In this document: in pieces, positions 40,824-48,331 of the stretch | How the letters are laid out: each line of letters opens with the position of its first letter | How positions within the stretch are numbered: position 1 is the first letter of the stretch | From: Bacteroidota bacterium | GTDB lineage: Bacteria > Bacteroidota > Bacteroidia > Bacteroidales > F082 | NCBI GenBank assembly: GCA_018830105.1 | Contig: JAHJTC010000024.1 | Span: 186,001-250,000, forward strand | DNA length: 64,000 bases | Reading direction: 5' to 3' | Translations under genes and position numbers: made by a program | Notes under the pieces: model-generated | Database searches by the model: none | Told to the model about the DNA's origin: nothing | Seen by the model: the letters and a program-made list of their open reading frames with translations, nothing else

Positions 40824-41867
40824 ATGCAAAAAATCAAACTGCTGCTTGTGTTATTGTCAATTTCTGTGCTGCTCACAGGATGTTTTAAAGATGATGAACG
40901 CGTAACACCTTACGACCGGGGCGAGCGTATTACTGACACCATTGCGATGTCCAAAATCACTGAAAATGGAGCTGTACAACTTTATGTAAATCAAGTATAT
41001 TACGACTTAAATACGGCTGCAACAGTAAGTTTCAATGATAAAAAAAGCTTTGACCTGGCTTTCGACGCCTCAGAAGATGGCTCACGTATTTGGCTAAATA
41101 CCGCTAATTTTATGTTGGCAGGGAAATCTGATGAAACAAATTTTGAAGCAGTAAATTCAACTGCAGGACTCGATATGCAATATGATCCTTCGAGCGGAAA
41201 TCCTGACTCAACAGCAGTTGGAAATTGGTTTGAAATTCAGGGAGCAGATACCCTTTATACCAATTTGGTGTATGTGATCGACAGAGGCTATGATGAGGCA
41301 GGAAATGTGCTTGGCTTCAAAAAAATTACCTTCGACAGTTTATTTGCAGGCACCTATTACATCAGTTATTCCAATTTGAATAGCAGTGATATCAAGCAGG
41401 CGCGTATTGAGAAAAAAGCCGGCTTCAATAAAGTTTATTTTTCATTTCAGGACGAAGGAACTCAGATACAGCCTGAACCAGCCCAAAGCGCTTATGATTT
41501 GCTGTTTACCCAATATACGACCTTACTTTTTACAAATACCGGCGAACCTTATCCTTACCTTGTCACAGGAGTTTTACTTAACCCAAATGAAACCAAAGTA
41601 GCATTTGACAACAGCATGAGTTTTGAGGAAATTGATTTGGTAAGCGCAACAAACATGAGCTATACAACACAGGTCGATCGTATTGGCTACAACTGGAAAG
41701 ATGTGGTGGGTGATGTGGAAAGTGGTGTAGTAAATTATGTAGTAAAGCCCGAAAACAATTACATCATTCAAAATAATTTGAATCAGTATTTCAAATTACG
41801 TTTTGTTGGATTTTATAACCGGCAAGGGGTTAAAGGCTTCCCAATCATCGAATTTCAGCGCCTGTAA
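40824..41867 (+). CDS. HmuY-family heme-binding lipoprotein
   Basis: The 347-residue lipoprotein has the lipobox LLTGCFKDD (Cys20) and the HmuY fold. Visible segments include KKSFDLAFDASEDGSRIWLNT near residue 73, YDLLFTQYTTLLF, PYPYLVTGVLL and the end WKDV to FPIIEFQ. Bacteroidota HmuY is exported to the cell surface and takes heme from host or environmental proteins. It is the last gene of the heme operon and shares sequence blocks with the T9SS-sorted copy at 37326. The heme-binding histidines are not clear from inspection. Confidence 0.85.
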   Translation: MQKIKLLLVLLSISVLLTGCFKDDERVTPYDRGERITDTIAMSKITENGAVQLYVNQVYYDLNTAATVSFNDKKSFDLAFDASEDGSRIWLNTANFMLAGKSDETNFEAVNSTAGLDMQYDPSSGNPDSTAVGNWFEIQGADTLYTNLVYVIDRGYDEAGNVLGFKKITFDSLFAGTYYISYSNLNSSDIKQARIEKKAGFNKVYFSFQDEGTQIQPEPAQSAYDLLFTQYTTLLFTNTGEPYPYLVTGVLLNPNETKVAFDNSMSFEEIDLVSATNMSYTTQVDRIGYNWKDVVGDVESGVVNYVVKPENNYIIQNNLNQYFKLRFVGFYNRQGVKGFPIIEFQRL

Positions 41868-41944
41868 TATTTCTTTCAATAGCCTAATCGCTTGCCCCTT
41901 TTATAGCCCAAACAATTGCAAAGGTGTTGATTTGAGGAAATCCC

Positions 41945-41952
41945 TACTTTTG
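41945..41952 (+). promoter_or_regulatory. -7 promoter box of lgt
   Basis: TACTTTTG lies 13 bases before the lgt ATG at 41966, giving a short leader of about 10 bases. Confidence 0.5.
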
Positions 41953-41965
41953 TAAAAAAAATCAG

Positions 41966-42793
41966 ATGATCTTACAATTCATTGTTTGGGATGTTTCCCC
42001 CGAGATATTTAGTTTTCCGGATTGGATTCCATTGTTGGGCGAACGCGGTGTTCGATGGTATGGCGCTCTCTTTGCTGCCTCTTTTGTAGTGGGATACTAC
42101 ATTATGGAAAAGGTGTTGAAACGCGAAAACATTGGCATTAAAGTGCTCGACGAGCTTTCAACTTATATGATTGTTGCTACCGTTGTAGGCGCACGACTTG
42201 GGCATTGTCTGTTTTACGAACCCGATTATTACCTGGCCAATCCGCTCGATATTCTAAAGGTTTGGGAAGGCGGACTTGCCAGCCACGGAGCTGCTGTTGG
42301 GATCATCATCGCGCTTTACTTTTTCTCGCGCAAAAACCAAAAAACAATTATTTGGACACTCGACAGGGTTGTCATTGTAGTGGCGCTTGCAGGTTTTTTT
42401 ATTCGCATGGGAAATCTCATGAATTCTGAGATTTTTGGCCATATCACTGATTTACCCTGGGGGTTTCAGTTTGTGCGTTCAGCTGATCCTGCTTTACGTG
42501 CCGATCCCCGTCACCCGACTCAAATCTATGAAGGGCTGGTTTATCTGGCTACATTCTTCTTCCTTCTCCGTAGTTTTTTCAAATATGATATGGGAATCAA
42601 ACAGCCCGGTTATATCTTCGGAATTTTCCTGATAGCTATTTTTGGTTCACGCTTCTTTATCGAGTTTCTTAAGGAACCTCAAGTTGGGTTTGAAGCCTCA
42701 ATGGCACTCAATATGGGACAAATCTTGAGTATCCCCTTTGTCATTGGCGGCATTTATATTTGGTATAACGGATGGAAGAAGCGCCAGAAATAG
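41966..42793 (+). CDS. lgt: Prolipoprotein diacylglyceryl transferase
   Basis: Lgt transfers diacylglycerol from phosphatidylglycerol to the lipobox Cys of prolipoproteins in the inner membrane. The 275-residue protein has about seven membrane helices and the family's conserved blocks: RWYGALFAASFVVGY, ARLGHCLFYEPDYY, GGLASHGAAVG, and the signature RMGNLMNSEIFG, then HPTQIYEGLVYL. Many lipoproteins encoded in the window depend on this enzyme. A strong bidirectional terminator separates it from the convergent DUF2723 gene. Confidence 0.96.
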   Translation: MILQFIVWDVSPEIFSFPDWIPLLGERGVRWYGALFAASFVVGYYIMEKVLKRENIGIKVLDELSTYMIVATVVGARLGHCLFYEPDYYLANPLDILKVWEGGLASHGAAVGIIIALYFFSRKNQKTIIWTLDRVVIVVALAGFFIRMGNLMNSEIFGHITDLPWGFQFVRSADPALRADPRHPTQIYEGLVYLATFFFLLRSFFKYDMGIKQPGYIFGIFLIAIFGSRFFIEFLKEPQVGFEASMALNMGQILSIPFVIGGIYIWYNGWKKRQK

Positions 42794-42842
42794 CGCGTCT
42801 CGCAAGGAGCTTGCTCAATTATTGCATCCCAAATTAATGATA

Positions 42843-42881
42843 AAAAAACCTGTCAGCGTGCTAAACTGACAGGTTTTTTTT
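42843..42881. terminator. Bidirectional terminator between lgt and the DUF2723 gene
   Basis: AAAACCTGTCAG (42845-42856) pairs perfectly with CTGACAGGTTTT (42866-42877), with an 8-T tail on the right and 7 A on the left, between convergent genes. Confidence 0.93.
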
Positions 42882-42896
42882 ATAAATCAGGAATCT

Positions 42897-45800
42897 CTAT
42901 CTAAATCCCATCAATTGCATTTGTTGCATTAATACCTCATCCAATTCGCCTGCAAGCTCGTCCTCGCCATATTCCGAAGCCATTTGCGATAGCCTTTGTA
43001 GTACGGCTAAAGCTTCCTGACTCGACTGATCGTAGCGGGAAGCAAAATGATCCGACAATCCTGCATAATATGCCAAGTCTTCCAGATAACGTTCCGAAAG
43101 CATGCGAACTGTTGTGATGGCTTTTTCTCTTGCTCCTGCCTCGAAATAAATTTCGGCCCAGGGTAGCATATAGTAATCGAAAACAAATTTTTCATTCGGA
43201 AAGAACTCAAGACTTTTGTCGAGCACCATCACCGCTGAGTCAGCCTTTCCTTCGTTGAGTAATGCCTGTGCCAGACGCATATAACTTTGTTTGGCCATGC
43301 TCGAGTTCCGATAACTTTCGCGATCAACCGTAACATCAGGATCATTCAAATTGCCCCATTTTGCCTTGTTAACCAATAAATCATAAGAACCTTCGGTATA
43401 AACTCCTCCCAAATTTCTGTAATATTCTGTAGCTTTTACTGGCATAAAGCGATAAACCACGCCTTCCATATGGCAGTATTCATCAACATTAAACACTTTG
43501 CTAACACTGTTAGGATTGGCAAAATAAATGGGCCGTTCCCAGTTATTCGTAGCGATAAAATCGAGTAACATCAGGTCATTTTTATACAATGCACTTTGGC
43601 TGATGTCCCAAGTTATTTCGTCCACGATAAGGTGGTGCATGCTTTCAGGAACTGTTCCACTTTTTATTACTGCCTCTTTATCAATTGTGAGTCTGAGCTT
43701 TCTGGTAGGAACATAGTTTATGCGGTCGCCGGATTGCAATGGCAATTGGGTTTGCGTGCTTTCATTGGCGATAAAATCAATGACTTCCTTCAGTTCTCTT
43801 CTTCCCTGAACCCGTTCTACAACTGGTACATAATCATTCACGCCTTTGTTATACTGATCGGGTTTTAAAGTAAGCGGCAATTTCTCAGATTCATAAACTT
43901 TTTTTCCCAATTGATGCACATACCAGTCGCCCGAGGACAACATATAATTGACCACCCGCATATCTGTTCTAAAGCCCTCAACTTCCTGCACATACCAAAG
44001 TGGGAAGGTGTCGTTATCGCCATTGGTAAACAACACCGAATTAGGTTGGCATTGGGCCATATAATTCATCGCAAAATCACGGGCCGGAGTTTTTCCTGAA
44101 CGATCGTGACCTTCCCAGCCTTCTTTGGCCATGATGGCAGGAACTAACAACAATGAAACCAGGCTCACGATAATGGCAGCCATTTTTTTATTCTTGATAA
44201 AAGAGGTAAAGAGTTCATATAAAAAGAGCACCCCAAGGCCTATCCATATTGCGAAAGCGTAAAACGAGCCGGCATAAGCATAATCTCGTTCACGCGGTTG
44301 ATAGGGCGTTTGATTAAGGTAAACAATAATAGCAAATCCCGTCATAACAAACAGTAAAAAAACGACCCAGCTATCATGCGGATGCTTGCTCACATGGTAT
44401 AGTAATCCCACTAAACCCAAAAGTAAAGGCAGGAAATAAAATCTTGCGCGTGCAGGATTTTCCATGCTTTTTGGCAAATCAGACTGATCACCCAACCTTA
44501 TCGCATCGATAAAATTAATGCCACTAATCCAGTTTCCATGCTCTATTTCTCCCTGACTCTCAATATCATTTTGTCGTCCGACAAAGTTCCAGAAGAAATA
44601 ACGCAGGTACATATGAGAAATCTGATAATCTAAAAAGAATTTCAGGTTTTGTCCAAAAGTGGGTCTATAGAGCACTTCGGCTGTTCCATCAGGTTTGGTA
44701 ACCCTGATTGGAATTGCTCCCCTGCCTGCCACTTGCTGGTAAGCGCTGATATGGCTGGGTTTTTGATTGCTCCACATACGTGGGAACAGGGTTGTAAAGC
44801 GTTCATCAAAAACTGGTTGGGTACCACTCCGTTTATCGGTAACAACATATTCCCCTTTACTTTCATCTTTGATATATATGGGTTTGCCATCGCCATAATC
44901 TACCACGGGCGCATTGTAATACTGACCATAAAGTATCGGCCAGTCGCCATATTGCTCCCTGTTCAGGTATGACAACATTGTAATGGCATTATCAGGATTA
45001 TTCTCGTTGATTGGTGTATTGGCATTTGCCCTGATCACCAGCAAAAAGAAAGAGGAATATCCAATAAGAATAAACATCAATGATAGTATGGCCGTATTGA
45101 GCACCACCTTGCCTTTTTTGCCGGAATAATAAAGCCCGAAAACAATTCCTCCGATCAGTAATAAAAAGTAAATCAAGGTTCCGGAGGAGAAAGGCAGTCC
45201 AATTCCATTTACAAATAACAACTCAAAATTACCGGCCAATTGCACGATAAGCGGGATAATGATACTCATTATAAAACCAAGAATAAACAAGGAAATTAGT
45301 CCGGCAATGACAAAACCCTTGGCATTAGGTTTGTAATTTTTAAAATAAAACACATAAATAATTGCCGGAATCGCCAGCAGATTGAGCATGTGCACGCCAA
45401 TCGAGAGACCGATAAGGTAGGCAATAAATAGCAGCCAACGGTAATTGTGCGGTTCATCGGCTACGCGTTCCCACTTCAGAATAGCCCAAAACGTAACCGC
45501 TGTAAAGAAAGAAGACATGGCATACACCTCACCTTCAACAGCTGAAAACCAAAATGAATCGCTAAAGGTATAAGCAAGCGCTCCAACGGCTGCTGCACCT
45601 AATACAGCGTATTGGTTGGCTTTTGAAGAAGCAGCATCACCTTGCATCATCATTTTGCGGGCCAGCATGCTGATGGTCCAAAATAGAAATAAAATGGTGA
45701 AACTACTAGAAAGTGCCGACATGGCATTCATCATAAGCGCGACGCGGGTTTCATCGCCAAAAGCAAACAAGGTAAAAAACCTGCCAATCATTTGAAAGAG

Positions 45801-45962
45801 CGGAGCCCCCGGAGGATGCCCAACCTGAAGCTTATAGGCCGTTGCTATGTATTCGCCACAATCCCACCAACTTGCAGTCGGCTCAAGGGTAAGAAAATAA
45901 ACCACAGTAGCGATCAGAAATACCAACCAGCCTACAAGGTTGTTCAACTTATTAAAATTCAT
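42897..45962 (-). CDS. DUF2723 membrane glycosyltransferase (GT117, TMEM260-like)
   Basis: The 1,021-residue protein has an N-terminal membrane region of about 12 helices (residues 1-600) and a C-terminal soluble part with TPR-like helices (SYMRLAQALLNEGKADSAVMVLDKSLEFFPNEK). FLTLEPTASWWDCGEYIATAYKLQVGHPPGAPLFQMIGRFF near residue 24 is the DUF2723 signature, with the DxGEY/GHPPG residues of lipid-linked mannosyltransferase-type enzymes. The family includes human TMEM260, an O-mannosyltransferase, and is placed in GT117. In Bacteroidota it is often linked to surface protein glycosylation, which would suit the T9SS and lipoprotein cargo here. The acceptor is not known. Confidence 0.88.
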   Translation of the reverse strand: MNFNKLNNLVGWLVFLIATVVYFLTLEPTASWWDCGEYIATAYKLQVGHPPGAPLFQMIGRFFTLFAFGDETRVALMMNAMSALSSSFTILFLFWTISMLARKMMMQGDAASSKANQYAVLGAAAVGALAYTFSDSFWFSAVEGEVYAMSSFFTAVTFWAILKWERVADEPHNYRWLLFIAYLIGLSIGVHMLNLLAIPAIIYVFYFKNYKPNAKGFVIAGLISLFILGFIMSIIIPLIVQLAGNFELLFVNGIGLPFSSGTLIYFLLLIGGIVFGLYYSGKKGKVVLNTAILSLMFILIGYSSFFLLVIRANANTPINENNPDNAITMLSYLNREQYGDWPILYGQYYNAPVVDYGDGKPIYIKDESKGEYVVTDKRSGTQPVFDERFTTLFPRMWSNQKPSHISAYQQVAGRGAIPIRVTKPDGTAEVLYRPTFGQNLKFFLDYQISHMYLRYFFWNFVGRQNDIESQGEIEHGNWISGINFIDAIRLGDQSDLPKSMENPARARFYFLPLLLGLVGLLYHVSKHPHDSWVVFLLFVMTGFAIIVYLNQTPYQPRERDYAYAGSFYAFAIWIGLGVLFLYELFTSFIKNKKMAAIIVSLVSLLLVPAIMAKEGWEGHDRSGKTPARDFAMNYMAQCQPNSVLFTNGDNDTFPLWYVQEVEGFRTDMRVVNYMLSSGDWYVHQLGKKVYESEKLPLTLKPDQYNKGVNDYVPVVERVQGRRELKEVIDFIANESTQTQLPLQSGDRINYVPTRKLRLTIDKEAVIKSGTVPESMHHLIVDEITWDISQSALYKNDLMLLDFIATNNWERPIYFANPNSVSKVFNVDEYCHMEGVVYRFMPVKATEYYRNLGGVYTEGSYDLLVNKAKWGNLNDPDVTVDRESYRNSSMAKQSYMRLAQALLNEGKADSAVMVLDKSLEFFPNEKFVFDYYMLPWAEIYFEAGAREKAITTVRMLSERYLEDLAYYAGLSDHFASRYDQSSQEALAVLQRLSQMASEYGEDELAGELDEVLMQQMQLMGFR

Positions 45963-46201
45963 TGTTTTTGGAATTTTTTGAGGTTACCATTTTTCACCAA
46001 GCGAAAGTACATAATTACAGCAATATTCGCTGTAGAAAAAAAGCATGTTTAGTTTTTTTAACAGCTTTTACTGCATTTCGTCAGCACAAAATCCTCAAAA
46101 CGCAGTAACTTAGAATAGCTATCAGAAATGTTATTATCGCCTGAAACAGGGCTTCATCATTTATTAATGCGTACAAAAAAACTAAAATTCCAATCATTTT
46201 T

Positions 46202-46231
46202 TTTGAACAATCCAAAATTTTTCTACTTTTG
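46202..46231 (+). promoter_or_regulatory. Promoter of tRNA-Gln
   Basis: TTTG (46202-46205) and TACTTTTG (46224-46231) are separated by 18 bases. Transcription would start about 15 bases before the mature 5' end. Confidence 0.65.
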
Positions 46232-46251
46232 CAGTCCGTTTTGCACGGTAT

Positions 46252-46322
46252 TGTCCGATGGTGTAATGGTAGCACTACAGATTTTGGTTCTGTTAGTCAA
46301 GGTTCGAATCCTTGTCGGACAA
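46252..46322 (+). tRNA. tRNA-Gln (anticodon TTG)
   Basis: A complete cloverleaf is visible. Acceptor TGTCCGA (46252-46258) pairs with TCGGACA (46315-46321) and the discriminator is A (46322). The anticodon stem ACAGA/TCTGT encloses the loop TTTTGGT, whose middle three bases are TTG. The T-arm contains GGTTCGAATCC. The CCA is not encoded. It has its own promoter and terminator, so it is a single-gene transcription unit. Confidence 0.97.
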
Positions 46323-46336
46323 CACGTTCAGGAAAG

Positions 46337-46365
46337 CCTGCTACTTTTTAGTAACAGGTTTTTTT
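46337..46365 (+). terminator. Terminator of tRNA-Gln
   Basis: CCTGCTACT (46337-46345) pairs with AGTAACAGG (46350-46358) with one C-A mismatch, followed by seven T. Confidence 0.8.
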
Positions 46366-46469
46366 GTTGGCTCTGAAAAAACTTAAAACTAAAAGTAAAG
46401 TATTCAGCCTCAGGAATTCTACAACTGAAAATATATTTTTTTAACTTCAGTTGAGAAGCAAGAAAAAAC

Positions 46470-46477
46470 TACTTTTG
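46470..46477 (+). promoter_or_regulatory. -7 promoter box of rimP-nusA
   Basis: TACTTTTG fits the consensus and lies 72 bases before the rimP ATG, allowing a leader of about 65 bases that contains the hairpin listed next. Confidence 0.55.
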
Positions 46478-46507
46478 TAGTGGATTTGAGATAGGGAAAG
46501 AATTTGT

Positions 46508-46530
46508 GAGGGGGCGCATGTCCCCTCTTT
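46508..46530 (+). promoter_or_regulatory. Terminator-like hairpin in the rimP-nusA leader
   Basis: GAGGGG (46508-46513) pairs with CCCCTC (46522-46527) around an 8-base loop, followed directly by TTTTTAT. It sits between the promoter box and the rimP ATG at 46549, so it looks like an attenuator that could stop transcription of the rimP-nusA unit. A translational role is the alternative. No competing antiterminator was found by eye. Confidence 0.5.
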
Positions 46531-46548
46531 TTATAGTAAAACGAAATA

Positions 46549-47013
46549 ATGATACGTAAAGAAGAAATTATTCAGTTGGCTGAAGATTTACTCGAGGGTA
46601 CGGATCGTTTTGTGGTTGATGTGCTTGTTAAGCCCGACAACCGCATTATGATTTTTATGGATGCTGACTCGGCCGTTACAATTGATCATTGCGTGGAGTT
46701 GAGCCGCTATATCGAACAAAACCTGGACAGGGACGAAGAAGATTTTGAATTACGGGTTTCTTCTGCCGGACTCGATCAGCCTTTGCAATTGCTACGGCAA
46801 TACAAAAAGGCCATAGGACGCAAGGTAAGTGTTAAAACTGCTGAGGACGAAATAAAAAAAGGAGTACTGATTGCCGCAGACGAAAAAGAAATTCAAATTG
46901 AAGAACGTATTGTAAAACAATACAATAAGCTCAAAAAAGAGGTAAAAGGTGATACCTTTACGATTCCATTAGATCAAATAGAAGAAATAAAAGAAGTCAT
47001 TGATTTTCATTAA
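46549..47013 (+). CDS. rimP: Ribosome maturation factor RimP
   Basis: RimP helps assemble the 30S subunit by assisting S12 and nearby helices. The 154-residue length and two-domain structure fit the family: N-terminal domain (DRFVVDVLVKPDNRIMIFMD, SAVTIDHCVELSRYIEQ, FELRVSSAGLDQPL) and a C-terminal SH3-like domain (GRKVSVKTAEDEIKKGVLIAADEKEIQIE). It is the first gene of the classic rimP-nusA-infB group, with 30 bases to nusA. Confidence 0.95.
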   Translation: MIRKEEIIQLAEDLLEGTDRFVVDVLVKPDNRIMIFMDADSAVTIDHCVELSRYIEQNLDRDEEDFELRVSSAGLDQPLQLLRQYKKAIGRKVSVKTAEDEIKKGVLIAADEKEIQIEERIVKQYNKLKKEVKGDTFTIPLDQIEEIKEVIDFH

Positions 47014-47043
47014 CAAATTCATCAACATATAGATTACAATACC

Positions 47044-48279
47044 ATGGACAATATCAATCTGGTAGAAAGTTTTTCAGAGTTTAAAGAGTTTAAAAACATC
47101 GACCGCGAAATGATGATGCGCATTTTGGAAGATGTTTTCCGGTCTATGCTCATCAAAAAGTATGGTTCTGACGAAAATTTTGATGTCATTGTCAATATTG
47201 ACAAAGGTGACTTAGAGATATGGCATAACAGAGAAATCGTTGAAGATGATGACGTTGAAGATCCATCCACCCAAATTGCGCTTTCACAGGCTGTAAAAAT
47301 AGAACCCGATTTTGAAGTGGGCGAAGAAGTTTCGGAACCCATTAAAATAATGGATTTTGGTCGTCGCGAAATTCTTTCGATAAGGCAAAATCTTGTCTCC
47401 AAGATATTGGAATATGAAAAAGATAACGTCTATCAGAAATACAAAGAAAAAGTTGGCGAAATCATCACTGGTGAAGTTTACCAGGCCTGGAGGAGAGAGA
47501 TCTTGGTTCTTGATGATGAAGGCATTGAATTAATTTTGCCCAAGGGAGAAATGATTTCGACCGATTTTTACAAAAAAGGTGACACTTTGCGTGCCGTAGT
47601 TTTAAAAGTTGAAATGCGCAACGGTACACCTTATATTATCCTTTCGCGCACTTCTGAAATTTTCCTTCAGCGTTTGTTTGAAGGCGAAGTTCCTGAGGTT
47701 TATGATGGACTTATCACCATTCGGCGCATCGTTCGTGAGCCAGGTCAACGTGCAAAAATTGCTGTGGAATCTTATGATGACCGTATCGATCCCGTTGGCG
47801 CCTGCGTAGGCATGAAGGGTTCGCGTATTCACGGTATCGTACGCGAATTGCGCAACGAAAATATCGACGTAATCAATTACACCACTAACCCGACACTCTT
47901 TATCAGTCGTTCGCTTAGCCCGGCAAAAATCACTTCCATACAGCTTGATGAAACCAACAAGCGTGCTGAAGTTTTTATGAAACCCGATCAGGTAAGCCTC
48001 GCAATTGGTAAAGGTGGTTTTAATATTAAACTGGCGGGCCGGCTTACTGGCTACGAAATAGACGTTTACCGCGACTCTGATGTTGATTCGGAAGATGTTG
48101 ACTTGCTCGAATTCGCTGACGAAATCGAAAAATGGGTCATCGACCAACTGCATGATATCGGCTGCGACACCGCCAAAAGTGTTCTTGCACTGAGTCCGGA
48201 AGAAATTGCTTCCAGAGCAGATCTGGAAATGGAAACAGTACAAGAGGTAGTGCGCATTCTTAAAGCAGAGTTCGAATAA
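47044..48279 (+). CDS. nusA: Transcription termination/antitermination protein NusA
   Basis: NusA binds RNA polymerase and nascent RNA to control pausing and termination. The 411-residue protein has the N-terminal polymerase-binding domain (ELINS-like start [32 protein letters not shown]), an S1 domain ([30 protein letters not shown]), two KH domains ([52 protein letters not shown]) and a short C-terminal helical part. It lacks the long acidic repeats of E. coli NusA, as in other Bacteroidota. Confidence 0.96.
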   Translation: MDNINLVESFSEFKEFKNIDREMMMRILEDVFRSMLIKKYGSDENFDVIVNIDKGDLEIWHNREIVEDDDVEDPSTQIALSQAVKIEPDFEVGEEVSEPIKIMDFGRREILSIRQNLVSKILEYEKDNVYQKYKEKVGEIITGEVYQAWRREILVLDDEGIELILPKGEMISTDFYKKGDTLRAVVLKVEMRNGTPYIILSRTSEIFLQRLFEGEVPEVYDGLITIRRIVREPGQRAKIAVESYDDRIDPVGACVGMKGSRIHGIVRELRNENIDVINYTTNPTLFISRSLSPAKITSIQLDETNKRAEVFMKPDQVSLAIGKGGFNIKLAGRLTGYEIDVYRDSDVDSEDVDLLEFADEIEKWVIDQLHDIGCDTAKSVLALSPEEIASRADLEMETVQEVVRILKAEFE

Positions 48280-48285
48280 AATCCC

Positions 48286-48293
48286 TACTTTTG
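48286..48293 (+). promoter_or_regulatory. -7 box of an internal infB promoter
   Basis: TACTTTTG lies just after the nusA stop and 39 bases before the infB ATG, so infB may have its own promoter in addition to read-through from rimP-nusA. Confidence 0.45.
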
Positions 48294-48331
48294 CAAATTC
48301 AATAAATCACTCAAAATCCGAAAGCTTGAAT

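Noticed and set aside
47602..48243. 213-codon minus-strand frame inside nusA
   Set aside because: Antisense shadow of the nusA KH domains; no features of its own.
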